From the NCBI GenBank assembly GCA_965371225.1, contig CBDUXP010000010.1, positions 1 through 64,000 on the forward strand: a stretch of 64,000 nucleotides of DNA, read 5' to 3'. This DNA is from CBDUXP01 sp965371225 [NCBI: uncultured bacterium]. Lineage in GTDB: Bacteria; Abyssobacteria; SURF-5; CBDUXP01. Below the pieces are notes generated by a model. It saw only the letters and a list, made by a program, of their open reading frames with translations, was not told the DNA's origin and made no database searches. Every line of letters begins with the position of its first letter. Position 1 is the stretch's first letter. Below are positions 42,462-50,955 of this stretch, in pieces. The position numbers were made by a program, and so were the translations under genes.

Positions 42462-43438
42462 TGCCCGACCCGTTGCAGAGCGTGGAAGTGAGGCATCTCA
42501 CCAAGGTCTATGGAGAGACCGTCGTGCTCAACGATTTGAGTTTCAGCGTGGCGGCCGGCGAGGCATTCGCGGTGGTTGGGCCGCCGGGCTCCGGCAAGAC
42601 CACCCTGGCGCGCCTCCTGGCCACCGCCGTGGCGCCCACGCGTGGAGCAGTGCGCATCACCGGGCTCCATACCGGCCGCCGGCCGCTGGAGGCGCGCGCC
42701 CAGATCGGGTACTTGCCGGCCACGGCCGGACTCGACCCAGAACTCACCGTAGAAGAGTACTTGGAGTTTTTCCTGCGCGCGTACGACCGGGATGACGAGC
42801 ACGGCGCCGCGGCTATGGCGGATGTCCTCGAACTGGGGGACCTGACGGCGCGCCGGCGCGATCTGGTGGGCGCGCTCGGCCCGGCGGAGGGGCGGAGGCT
42901 GGGCCTGGCGCGGTGTCTGCTGCACGATCCGCGGGTGCTTATTCTGGACGAGCCGTTCGCGGAACTCAGCGCGGGCGGGCGCGCGGAGGTCGGGGCCGTG
43001 CTCGATGCGCTGAAGGGGATGGGGAAGACGCTGGTGCTCTGTACCCGCTCGGTCGAGGCCGTTGCCGAGTTCGCGCAGGAATTCTGCATGCTGGATCACG
43101 GCATCGCGTGCGAAATCGGATCGGCGGAGGAGATCCGGCGGTTGCACACGCCGCAGTTGACCTGCGAACTGCGCGTGGGTGGCGACCCGCAGCGTGCGCA
43201 GGGAATCGTTGAGGGGGTCGGCGCGCTCGTGTTGCTGCGGCAGCGGGATCGGTTTCGCGTGGCGCTTGACACGGAAGAGCAACTGGCGGCGCTGGAGGCG
43301 CGTTTGGCCGAGGCGGGAATTCCACTGAAGCGCCGTCGCGTCGAACCGGGGTTCACTGACGTGGTCGCCACGTGCTTCGCCCGGCGGGCGCAGGTGGATC
43401 GGCAGGCTGCCGCCTTCCTGCGGAGGCCTGGGCGATGA
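42461..43438 (+). CDS. GldA-like ABC transporter ATP-binding protein with degenerate motifs
   Basis: 325 residues. Walker A is normal (GPPGSGKTTL, residues 41-50) and so is Walker B (VLILDEPFAEL). The signature loop reads LGPAEGRRLGLAR where LSGGQ-type is expected, and the switch histidine is replaced by Arg (VLCTRSVEAV). The Q loop region IGYLPATAGLDPELTVEEYLEFF resembles GldA/NatA exporters. It is paired with the ABC-2 permease downstream (ATGA overlap). ATP binding is likely; hydrolysis may be weak or depend on a partner. A C-terminal extension of about 90 residues is typical of the GldA group. Confidence 0.88.
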   Translation: MPDPLQSVEVRHLTKVYGETVVLNDLSFSVAAGEAFAVVGPPGSGKTTLARLLATAVAPTRGAVRITGLHTGRRPLEARAQIGYLPATAGLDPELTVEEYLEFFLRAYDRDDEHGAAAMADVLELGDLTARRRDLVGALGPAEGRRLGLARCLLHDPRVLILDEPFAELSAGGRAEVGAVLDALKGMGKTLVLCTRSVEAVAEFAQEFCMLDHGIACEIGSAEEIRRLHTPQLTCELRVGGDPQRAQGIVEGVGALVLLRQRDRFRVALDTEEQLAALEARLAEAGIPLKRRRVEPGFTDVVATCFARRAQVDRQAAAFLRRPGR

Positions 43439-44421
43439 ATGCGGTGCTCTGGCGGGAGTTGCGCGTCATGGCGCGCCGGCCGCGGACGGGATGGATCGTG
43501 ACGGGCGGTCTGTGGTTCTGCCTCCTGGTGGTGTGGGGGGTGTCGGGAGAAATCAGCGGCATGGGCAGCGGTGCGGGGAGCGCCGCGCGAGTCGGCCGGG
43601 TGCTGGTGGGGGTGCTCGTGATGACCCTCGCTGCGCTGATCGCCCTGATCGCCCCGTTTGTGGCGGCCCGCGCGCTGATGGTGGAGCGCCGCCGCCAGAC
43701 CTTCGACGTGTTGATCATTACCCCGCTCACGGCGCGGCTGGTGCTGCGGGGGAAGTTGCTCGGTGCGTTAATGCCGCTGTTCGTGATCCTGGGCGCCACG
43801 CTGCCGTTGGCCATGGTCCTGCGGTTGTACGGCGGCTTCACCGCCCTGCAGGTGCTGCTCGCGTACCTGTTCCTTTTTCAGGAGGCGCTGGTGTTCGGCT
43901 TGCTCGGCTTGGGTGCTGCCCTGTTCAGTGGCGATCGCCGCCGGCTGGGGCAGGCTGGCCTAATTGGGGCGGTCGTGTTTCTGTTGGTGGGTACGGTGGC
44001 GGCGGACGTGTACCTCGCCCGCGGTCTCTTGTGGTGGCTTAAGCTCCCGGTCGTGCTCGCTGTCTTGTTGTGGCTCGTCGTCGATACGACGCGGAACATC
44101 ACAACACGACGCCGCGAAGTTGACGATTTCTCCGCCGAGATGCACCAGGCGCTCATCTTTCTGGTCTTCGTGACGTTCCTCGCGATTGGACTGACATGGG
44201 ACATCGGTAATGGGGGGCCCACGTTGCGCTATTTCAATCCGCTGCTCGCCGCGGCGGCCTTGGCCGGCCTGCCCCTGGGATTCGAACCCGCCCCGGCCAA
44301 TTTCGGCGTCAGTCTCGTGCTGTACCTCCTGGTGCCCGGCGCGGCGTTCCCGGCCCTGGCCGGGCGGCTTCAGGCCTACTTCAACACGAACGTGGCTCAT
44401 GAGCGCGGCATCTTCCTCTAG
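43435..44421 (+). CDS. ABC-2 type permease
   Basis: 328 residues from the ATG overlapping the ATPase stop. About eight hydrophobic helices are visible, starting with NAVLWRELRVMARRPRTGWIVTGGLWFCLLVVW. The ABC-2 pattern FVAARALMVERRRQTFDVLIITPLTARLVLRGKLLGAL (about 78-115) is the coupling segment typical of GldF/NosY-like permeases. It presumably forms an exporter or mechanotransducer with the preceding ATPase. The last 23 bases overlap the next gene. Confidence 0.88.
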   Translation: MNAVLWRELRVMARRPRTGWIVTGGLWFCLLVVWGVSGEISGMGSGAGSAARVGRVLVGVLVMTLAALIALIAPFVAARALMVERRRQTFDVLIITPLTARLVLRGKLLGALMPLFVILGATLPLAMVLRLYGGFTALQVLLAYLFLFQEALVFGLLGLGAALFSGDRRRLGQAGLIGAVVFLLVGTVAADVYLARGLLWWLKLPVVLAVLLWLVVDTTRNITTRRREVDDFSAEMHQALIFLVFVTFLAIGLTWDIGNGGPTLRYFNPLLAAAALAGLPLGFEPAPANFGVSLVLYLLVPGAAFPALAGRLQAYFNTNVAHERGIFL

Positions 44422-46003
44422 CGCCGGGGCGAAAGCCCTGCGCCGCAGCGTGGTGCGCATGGAGGCGCACCTGGACGCGTTGGAGTCTGCGCGCCGGCGG
44501 CAGCGGCTCCTGCGGGTGGTCGGCGGTCCGGTGCTTTGGGGGGTGGCGTTTGCGTTGGTGCTCTTGCTCGCCGGCCACTACGCGCGCGTCCTGCACCATC
44601 CATGGCTCGTGGTGACGACGGTGACGGTCTGTAGTGGAATCGTAGTGGTCCGCGCCTGGGGCCGGACCCGGCCACTGTTCGATGTCGCGGTCTGGGTGGA
44701 CCAACGCGCGGGGCTGGACGAGCGGGTCTCGAGCGCGCTGGCCTTTCTGGAACTGAAGACGCCGACACCGATGATGCAGGAGACGGTCGTGGATGCGGAG
44801 CAGAAACTCCTCGGCGTGCCGCACGAGCGGGTGGCCCGTCCCGCCTCGCGCCGCTGGGTGTTGTTGCCGGTCTTGTTGCTGCCTCTGCCCCTGCTGGCCA
44901 TGCTGCCGCCCCGGCTGACGGCCATGGAACTGGCCTCCGCGCAGACGCGCCACGCCATTCAGGCGACCGGCGGCCAGCTCGTGGCCACGGCCGAAGAGTT
45001 GGAAGAGGACCTCAGCGCGCATGCCGGTCCGGATGCACAAGCCGCGGTGGCCGCGACGCGGGAGGCCGGCGCTGCGCTCGAAGAGGGTGCGGCGGGTACG
45101 CAAGAACAGGCGCTGGAGCGGTTGCAGACCGCGCGGCAGCAGGTGGACGATGCCCTGCGTGAGGATGCGGCGCGCGAACTCCTGGGTGAGCGGCTTCGTG
45201 CGAACGCCGCCACTCGTCAGGCCGGGGAAGCGCTGGCGCGCGGGGACACCCAGGCCGCGGCTGACGCACTCCGCCGCACGGCGGCCACGCTGCGGGAGCA
45301 GGACGTCAGCGGTGCCCGAGGTCAGCAGCTCGCGGAGGACCTGCGCCGCGCGGCCCAAGCCCTGCCTCCGGGTGAGGCCCAGGCGGCGGCGAACCGGGCC
45401 GCAGCCGGCGCGGAGGCTGGGCGGCAGGATGTGGCCCAAGACGGGCTGCGGGACTTGGCCGACCAGGTGGAGGACATGACGGCGCTGGGCGAGGATCGTG
45501 AAGTGGTGGAAGACGCCGCAGACGCGCTTCGCGAGGCGCGCAACGCGGTTGGCGACGCGCAAGATCCCGCCGCCGGCCCAGCCGATATTCCCGCTGGTGC
45601 AGAACCGGGTCCGGGAGAAAACGGGCCTGCGCCCCTGGGCGATTCCGGCGCGCCTGACGCGGAATCGGGGGAGCAGTCCGACCGGGCCGGCGCGGGCTTG
45701 GATCGCCCGGACTTGGCGCGCGACGAAGTGGAATCGCTGACGGCGGATCCGGGCAACCGGGTGACCGTGGCGGGGCAACTGTTGGAGCGGGAGCGCACCG
45801 AGGGCAGCCGCCGGGGTGGGGGGCCCCGCGTGCAGGAGGATACAGTAGCGGACATGCAGCGTACCGTGGAGGCGTTCCGGACGCTTGGGGAAGCCGAGAT
45901 TGCCCAGCAGTCCATCCCGCCGGGGTATCGCGCGCTGGTGCGCGACTACTTTTCTGTGCTCGAAGACGTGGCCGCGGGCCGGGACGGCGAACCGGCGCCG
46001 TAG
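44399..46003 (+). CDS. Membrane-anchored coiled-coil protein (DUF4175-like)
   Basis: 534 residues from the ATG at 44399. Two N-terminal helices (about 43-62 and 70-92) and one near 155-175 (VLLPVLLLPLPLLAML) are followed by more than 300 residues of Ala/Glu/Arg-rich coiled coil with repeated TARQQVDDALREDAARELLGERL-type heptads. A Gly/Pro/Asp-rich linker (about 395-450) and a short C-terminal helix with GYRALVRDYFSVLEDV follow. The DUF4175 family in MoxR/VWA loci shows the same plan, but I can only suggest membership. It could be a structural stalk of the complex. GAAGGAGAGG after its stop is the ribosome site of moxR. Confidence 0.7.
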   Translation: MSAASSSSAGAKALRRSVVRMEAHLDALESARRRQRLLRVVGGPVLWGVAFALVLLLAGHYARVLHHPWLVVTTVTVCSGIVVVRAWGRTRPLFDVAVWVDQRAGLDERVSSALAFLELKTPTPMMQETVVDAEQKLLGVPHERVARPASRRWVLLPVLLLPLPLLAMLPPRLTAMELASAQTRHAIQATGGQLVATAEELEEDLSAHAGPDAQAAVAATREAGAALEEGAAGTQEQALERLQTARQQVDDALREDAARELLGERLRANAATRQAGEALARGDTQAAADALRRTAATLREQDVSGARGQQLAEDLRRAAQALPPGEAQAAANRAAAGAEAGRQDVAQDGLRDLADQVEDMTALGEDREVVEDAADALREARNAVGDAQDPAAGPADIPAGAEPGPGENGPAPLGDSGAPDAESGEQSDRAGAGLDRPDLARDEVESLTADPGNRVTVAGQLLERERTEGSRRGGGPRVQEDTVADMQRTVEAFRTLGEAEIAQQSIPPGYRALVRDYFSVLEDVAAGRDGEPAP

Positions 46004-46020
46004 AAGGAGAGGACGGCGGT

Positions 46021-47013
46021 ATGGATCCACAAGCCGAGGTCGCGCACTTTCAAGAACGATTCAGCGCGATTCATGACGCGGTCGGCCAAGTCGTGGTGGG
46101 CCAGCAGAACCTCGTCTACACCATCTTGACCGCCCTGTGCGCGAATGGGCATGTGCTGATCGAGGGCGTGCCCGGCTTGGGCAAAACCTTGCTGGTGCGC
46201 ACGCTGGGGACCGTGCTCGACCTGCCGTTCTCGCGTATCCAGTTCACGCCCGATCTCATGCCCGCGGACGTGATTGGGACGAATATTATCGTGGAGGACG
46301 AGTCGGGAAAGAAGGGGTTTGAGTTTCAACCCGGCCCCGTCTTCGGCAGTCTCGTACTCGCGGACGAGATCAACCGCGCCACGCCGAAAACACAGTCGGC
46401 GATGCTCGAGGCGATGCAGGAACGCCAGGTGACGGTGGCGGGTGTGGGATACCCGCTGCCCGATCCGTTCCTGGTGATGGCGACGCAAAACCCCATCGAA
46501 ATGGCAGGCACCTATGCGTTACCCGAAGCGCAGCTCGACCGCTTCCTCTTGAAGGCGCGGGTGCCTTTTCCGGGCGAGGCGGACCTGGTGCAGATCGCGC
46601 AGCGGACCACGGGCACGGCGAACCCCACGCCGCCGCAGGTGTGCTCTCGGGAGGACGTGCTGGCCATGCAGCGGTTGGTGCGGCAGGTCCCGATGGCGGA
46701 CCACGTGGTGCAGTACGCGGCGCACCTGGTCATGGCAACGCATCCGGACCGCAACGGCGTGCCGAAGATCACGAAAAAGTACCTGCGGTACGGTGCAAGC
46801 CCGCGCGGTCTCCAGAGTATCGTGCTGGCCGCGAAAGTGCGGGCGCTGACGAACGAGCGCTACAACGTCAGTTTCAAAGACGTGCAGGCGGTAGCCACGT
46901 CCGCGTTGCGCCACCGCATCGTGTTGAACTTTGAGGGGGAGGCCGATGGAGTGGAGCCGGACGCGATCCTGGGCGAACTCCTCAAGGCCGTCCAACCCCC
47001 CGCGGCCGAGTGA
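46021..47013 (+). CDS. MoxR-family AAA+ ATPase
   Basis: 330 residues with a strong ribosome site (AAGGAGAGG). Walker A GVPGLGKT (residues 49-56), Walker B LVLADEINRATPKTQ, sensor 1 VMATQNPIEMAGTYALPEAQLDRF and the sensor-2/lid helical domain are all as in MoxR (AAA_3). MoxR ATPases remodel or insert metal into target complexes together with VWA and DUF58 proteins. Here it is the last rather than the first gene of the operon, next to two VWA membrane proteins and an ABC exporter. Confidence 0.94.
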   Translation: MDPQAEVAHFQERFSAIHDAVGQVVVGQQNLVYTILTALCANGHVLIEGVPGLGKTLLVRTLGTVLDLPFSRIQFTPDLMPADVIGTNIIVEDESGKKGFEFQPGPVFGSLVLADEINRATPKTQSAMLEAMQERQVTVAGVGYPLPDPFLVMATQNPIEMAGTYALPEAQLDRFLLKARVPFPGEADLVQIAQRTTGTANPTPPQVCSREDVLAMQRLVRQVPMADHVVQYAAHLVMATHPDRNGVPKITKKYLRYGASPRGLQSIVLAAKVRALTNERYNVSFKDVQAVATSALRHRIVLNFEGEADGVEPDAILGELLKAVQPPAAE

Positions 47014-47030
47014 CCGCGGGCCGGACCGGG

Positions 47031-47984
47031 TCAGTCGGCGCGCGCGTGCAGCCGCACGATCTTGCGCGCCTGCCCGGCGTGGCGGAGCGAACGCAGCAGG
47101 TGGGCGGCTGCGTCGTCATAGCCCTGCTCGATCAGGCGCCGGGTTTGCCGCGGATGGAGCCGGAACGATTGCCAGACGCCCGTCCGGTCGAACGCCTCGC
47201 TCGGCTCGAGAACCGTCACGGTCGGGCGCGGTGCCCGGGGGGTGGTGGGGTCGCGATACGCGGGCGGCGGCTTCGTGACCAGATTCCATGCCACCTCGAG
47301 ACAGCGCGCGGCCACGGGGCCAAAGAACCGCAACGACTCCGTGGGCCGGGGGGTGCCACTGAAGCCCTGCACGCAGTAGATTTCGGTCGCGCCGCGGCGG
47401 ATGGCGTATTCCACGGGGGCACTCCAGGCGACGGTGCCGGCTACGTACCATTCATTGCGAATCTTGACGGGCGGATGGAGCAGGGGCACGGCAGCGGCGG
47501 CGCGGCTGAACTGGCGGAGTTCCCACGGCGACGCGGCAGTGCGATTGCCGTGCACCTCGAGCCGCCCTTCGGACAGATTGATGACCGTGAACGCGATCTC
47601 CATCTGGTTGGCATAGAGCGCCTCGAAATCCACCTCCCGTTCAACCGCCGCGAGCAGGGGGCTCGGGGAGAAGAGCGATCGGCCCAGGAGGGCATTGTGG
47701 CGGAGCGAAACGAGGGAGCGGGCCCGGCGGCGGCTCAATCCCAGCCAGCAGGCTTCCAGGCGAGCGGGCCCCGCGCTGGCATAGAGGCAGGCGTTTCGGA
47801 CGCCGACGCCACTCCCCACGATCAAATCGGGCTGCCGGCCATACTCCACGAGCGCTTTGATTGCCCCCACCTGAAACGCGCCGCGGGCCCCGCCGCCTTG
47901 TAGCACCCAGGCAATCGTCGGCGGCTGCGCCGAAGACGGGCGGCGTTCCCGGCGCCGGGTTCCGGGGCGTCTATTCGCCGTCAT
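47031..47984 (-). CDS. Patatin-like protein lacking the catalytic dyad (pseudo-phospholipase)
   Basis: 317 residues. The patatin fold is evident: oxyanion loop LQGGGARGAFQVGAIKALVEYG (28-49), the nucleophile-elbow strand DLIVGSGVG (53-61), the SRAAAAVPLLHPPV helix (160-173) and the late EWYVAGTVAWSAPVEYA (178-194). In active patatins the elbow is GxSxG and the other motif is DG; here they read GSGVG (Gly59 instead of Ser) and AG (Ala182 instead of Asp). Both catalytic residues are missing in an otherwise well-preserved fold, so phospholipase activity is not expected. A basic N-terminal extension of 20 residues precedes the domain. It overlaps the DUF2914 gene by 14 bases. Confidence 0.85.
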   Translation of the reverse strand: MTANRRPGTRRRERRPSSAQPPTIAWVLQGGGARGAFQVGAIKALVEYGRQPDLIVGSGVGVRNACLYASAGPARLEACWLGLSRRRARSLVSLRHNALLGRSLFSPSPLLAAVEREVDFEALYANQMEIAFTVINLSEGRLEVHGNRTAASPWELRQFSRAAAAVPLLHPPVKIRNEWYVAGTVAWSAPVEYAIRRGATEIYCVQGFSGTPRPTESLRFFGPVAARCLEVAWNLVTKPPPAYRDPTTPRAPRPTVTVLEPSEAFDRTGVWQSFRLHPRQTRRLIEQGYDDAAAHLLRSLRHAGQARKIVRLHARAD

Positions 47985-48384
47985 TCGTGCCGGGGACGAC
48001 GAAGAATTCTAGCGAGTGCAACACCGCGTCGTCGATGACTATCTCGACACGCCAGTCACCAACGCGGCCCGGCCGCAGCGTCTTGTAGCTCCACGTCCGG
48101 AACCGGTCGGAGCGGACCGTGAGGTTCACCACGTCCGTGCGCGTGCCCTCGAAGTAGTACACATGTTGCAGCGTGGTGCCTTCGGCATTCAACACCTCGC
48201 ACCAGGTATACGCGCGGCCCGCGTCGACGGAAAACTCGTCCGTCGGCTCCACCGGTTCGCGGTCGGCAACGCCCATGCACGTGGTGGCGCGGGTGACTTC
48301 GACATCGGCCAGGGCCGGACCGGCCGCGCCCACCAGACCGAAGAGGAGCGCGAATGCAAGCAGACAACTCAGGTGGTTGGGCAT
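47971..48384 (-). CDS. DUF2914-domain exported protein
   Basis: 137 residues from the ATG at 48384, which puts a clean signal peptide (LSCLLAFALLFGLVGAAGPALA) at the N-terminus; an upstream start at 48429 would add 15 residues. The mature protein matches DUF2914: ADREPVEPTDEFSVDAGRAYTWCEVL, HVYYFEGTRT, SDRFRTWSYKTLRPGRVGDWRVEIV and LEFFVVPG. It is a small beta-sandwich, periplasmic or secreted. Its function is unknown. It is coupled to the patatin-like gene by overlap. Confidence 0.82.
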   Translation of the reverse strand: MPNHLSCLLAFALLFGLVGAAGPALADVEVTRATTCMGVADREPVEPTDEFSVDAGRAYTWCEVLNAEGTTLQHVYYFEGTRTDVVNLTVRSDRFRTWSYKTLRPGRVGDWRVEIVIDDAVLHSLEFFVVPGTNDGE

Positions 48385-48427
48385 GCCAGTACCATACCAC
48401 AGGCCGACGTGTTGCCCCAGAAAGAGC

Positions 48428-48458
48428 ACGGCCCCGGGCCGGAAGGGCGCGGGGCCGT
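48428..48458 (-). terminator. Terminator-like hairpin after the aldehyde dehydrogenase gene
   Basis: Perfect 9-bp arms (ACGGCCCCG and CGGGGCCGT) around a 13-base GC-rich loop lie 20 bases beyond the dehydrogenase stop. On the minus strand the hairpin is followed by GCTCTTTCT. It probably separates the dehydrogenase from the DUF2914/patatin pair. Confidence 0.6.
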
Positions 48459-48477
48459 ACGCGAATCTGCCGCGGGG

Positions 48478-49941
48478 TTACAGCGCGATCCAGACGCTCT
48501 TGGTCTGCGTGTACAAGTCGAGCGCCCATTTGCCCAGTTCTCGCCCGAAGCCGCTTTCCTTGTAGCCGCCGAACGGCGAGGCGACGTCGAACACATTGAA
48601 CGTGTTCACCCACACGGTCCCCGCCCGTAAGGCGCGCGCCGCCCGATGCGCCTTTCGGATGTCGTTGGTCCAGATGCCCGCGGACAATCCGTACGCGGTA
48701 TCGTTGCCTTGCGCAATCACGTCGTCGACGTCCTTGAACGTGATGGCCGAGACGACCGGGCCGAAGATTTCTTCCTGGGCGATCACCATGTCATTCGTCA
48801 CGTTGTCGAAGATCGTCGGCTTGATGAAGTAGCCCTTTTCGGTGGCGCGCTCGCCGCCGGTCACGACCGTCGCGCCGGCCGCCTTGCCCTTGTCGATATA
48901 CCCCAGGATTTTCGTGAACTGTTCCTCACTCACCTGCGCACCCATCTCCGTGGCTTGGTCGAGGGGATCGCCCACCTTGATCGCTTGGACGAAGTCGCTG
49001 AGCGTATTGATGAACTCGTCGTGGATCTCTTCCTGGAGAAACAGCCGCGATCCGGCGCAGCACACCTCGCCCTGGTTGAAGTAGATGCCGGCGATAGCCC
49101 CCTTCACGGCCGCCTGCATGTCGGCATCGGCGAAGACGATGTTCGGCGCCTTGCCGCCCAATTCGAGCGAGATGCGCTTCAAGGTCCCCGCGGCCTCGCG
49201 CTGGATCAGGCGGCCGATCTCCGTGGAGCCGGTGAAGGCGATCTTGTCCACGTCGGGATGCTGCACGAGCGACTGCCCTGCGGTGGGGCCGTAGCCTGGC
49301 ACGATATTGACCACGCCTTCGGGCACGCCGGCTTCCAGCATGAGTTCACCGAGGCGGAGCGCCGTGAGCGGGGTCTGTTCCGCGGGCTTGAGCACCAGCG
49401 TGTTGCCGCAAGCCAGGCCCGGTGCGAGCTTCCACGCCGCCATAAGCAGCGGGAAATTCCACGGAATGATCTGCCCGCAGACGCCCACCGGTTCCCGCAG
49501 CGTGTAGTTGAAGTAGTCGCCGCTGACCGGAATCGTGTCGCCGTGTACCTTGTCGGCCCACCCGCCGTAGTACTCGAACGTCTCCGCGGCCAGGGGGATG
49601 TCGACGTTCAGGGTTTCGCGAATGGGCTTCCCGTTGTCCAGGGTTTCGAGCGTGGCCAGTTCTTCCCGGTTCGCCATGATGAGGTCGGCGATCTTGCGCA
49701 GCAGCCGGCCGCGGTCGCGGGCGGTCATCTTCGGCCACGGCCCGCTGGTGAACGCCTTGCGCGCGGCGGCCACCGCCCGGTCGATGTCTTCTTTATCGCC
49801 TTCCGCGACGGAGGTCAGGACTTCCTCGGTCGCCGGATTGATCGTTTCGAACATCTTCCCAGATGCGGAAGCAACCCATTCGCCATTGATGAGCATTTTG
49901 CCCGGAGTCAAAGTGACGGGCAGGTCCACCGTGGCAGCCAT
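48478..49941 (-). CDS. Aldehyde dehydrogenase (NAD(P)+ dependent)
   Basis: 487 residues with GAAGGAG before the ATG. All hallmarks of the ALDH superfamily are present: [32 protein letters not shown] (160-191), FTGSTEIG (236-243), catalytic base Glu260 in [12 protein letters not shown] and nucleophile Cys294 in GEVCCAGSR, plus the C-terminal [15 protein letters not shown]. It resembles class 1/2 and phenylacetaldehyde/betaine-aldehyde dehydrogenases. It oxidises an aldehyde to its acid in the cytoplasm; the substrate is not deducible. It could handle aldehydes from amine oxidation or from alcohols released by dehalogenation, which is inference. Confidence 0.93.
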   Translation of the reverse strand: MAATVDLPVTLTPGKMLINGEWVASASGKMFETINPATEEVLTSVAEGDKEDIDRAVAAARKAFTSGPWPKMTARDRGRLLRKIADLIMANREELATLETLDNGKPIRETLNVDIPLAAETFEYYGGWADKVHGDTIPVSGDYFNYTLREPVGVCGQIIPWNFPLLMAAWKLAPGLACGNTLVLKPAEQTPLTALRLGELMLEAGVPEGVVNIVPGYGPTAGQSLVQHPDVDKIAFTGSTEIGRLIQREAAGTLKRISLELGGKAPNIVFADADMQAAVKGAIAGIYFNQGEVCCAGSRLFLQEEIHDEFINTLSDFVQAIKVGDPLDQATEMGAQVSEEQFTKILGYIDKGKAAGATVVTGGERATEKGYFIKPTIFDNVTNDMVIAQEEIFGPVVSAITFKDVDDVIAQGNDTAYGLSAGIWTNDIRKAHRAARALRAGTVWVNTFNVFDVASPFGGYKESGFGRELGKWALDLYTQTKSVWIAL

Positions 49942-50129
49942 AGCGTTCTCCTTCGCGAGTGCGGTGTGGGCGGGCGGGACGGGCGGACAGCAGCAAATGG
50001 CCCGCGTTCCCCCAGGTCGCCCTCATCCTAAGCCCGCCCCCCGACCGCGTCAAGCGGAACGCGCCGGCGCCTGCGGCCGACGCCGCCAGCCGCCGACCGT
50101 GCAGCGGCGGAGGAACAGGGAGTACCATA

Positions 50130-50145
50130 CGACATACACATGTCG
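50130..50145. promoter_or_regulatory. Possible operator: inverted repeat CGACAT-ACAC-ATGTCG
   Basis: Perfect 6-bp arms with a 4-base centre, 28 bases upstream of the proposed -35 box of the efflux operon. The spacing fits a dimeric regulator, but no regulator gene is adjacent. Confidence 0.35.
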
Positions 50146-50172
50146 GTCCCCCTTCGGCGGTGAAGCGCGTTT

Positions 50173-50201
50173 TTGAGGTCGCGGTCGCTCTCGTGTGTAA
50201 G
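50173..50201 (+). promoter_or_regulatory. Possible promoter of the MacAB-like operon
   Basis: TTGAGG (50173-50178), a 17-base spacer and TGTAAG (50196-50201). Each box matches consensus at four of six positions. It is followed by the ribosome site GAGGAGGAAG and the GTG at 50224. Confidence 0.4.
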
Positions 50202-50223
50202 GACGGGTGAGGAGGAAGATACC

Positions 50224-50952
50224 GTGAGCGGGCCGGATACCGCGCCGCCGGAGATTGTCTTTGCGGCCTCGGGGGTGACCAAGATTTATGACATGGGCGA
50301 AGTGCAGGTACACGCGCTGCGGGGCGTCGACCTGGAACTGTACGCCGGGGAACTTGTGGTGTTGCTGGGACCCTCGGGGAGCGGGAAGTCGACACTGCTG
50401 AACATTCTGGGGGGCTTGGATACGGCGACGGCGGGGCAGGTGTTCTATCGGGGGATGGATCTGACGGCGGCGAAGGAGCGGGAGCTCACGGAGTATCGGC
50501 GGTTCCACGTGGGGTTCGTGTTCCAGTTTTACAACCTGATTCCGAGCCTGACGGCGCAGGAAAACGTGGCGGTGGTGACGGAGATTGCGGAGGATCCGAT
50601 GCCGGCGGGGGACGCGCTGGCGCTGGTGGGGCTGGCGGAGCGGCGAGACCATTTTCCGGCGCAACTTTCGGGGGGCGAGCAGCAGCGGGTGGCGATCGCG
50701 CGGGCGATCGCGAAGAATCCGTCGGTGCTGTTGTGCGATGAGCCGACCGGGGCGCTGGATTCGGCGACGGGGATCGTGGTGCTGGAGGCGATTGAGCGGA
50801 TCAACCGCGAGCTGGGGACGACGACGGCGGTGATTACGCACAACGCGGATATCGCGGAGATGGCGAATCGGGTGGTGCATCTGATGGACGGGCGGATTTC
50901 GCGGGTGCGGACGAACGAGACGCAGAAGGCGGCGCGGGACTTGAGCTGGTAG
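50224..50952 (+). CDS. MacB/LolD-type ABC transporter ATP-binding protein
   Basis: 242 residues from the GTG at 50224, chosen for the strong GAGGAGGAAG 7 bases upstream. Walker [10 protein letters not shown] (49-57), Q loop [17 protein letters not shown], signature [15 protein letters not shown], Walker [13 protein letters not shown] and switch His in VITHN are all intact; the DEPTGALD motif is characteristic of the MacB/LolD/FtsE group. It powers the downstream permease by a mechanotransmission mechanism. Codons in this operon end in G far more often than in neighbouring genes. Confidence 0.93.
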   Translation: MSGPDTAPPEIVFAASGVTKIYDMGEVQVHALRGVDLELYAGELVVLLGPSGSGKSTLLNILGGLDTATAGQVFYRGMDLTAAKERELTEYRRFHVGFVFQFYNLIPSLTAQENVAVVTEIAEDPMPAGDALALVGLAERRDHFPAQLSGGEQQRVAIARAIAKNPSVLLCDEPTGALDSATGIVVLEAIERINRELGTTTAVITHNADIAEMANRVVHLMDGRISRVRTNETQKAARDLSW

Positions 50953-50955
50953 GCG

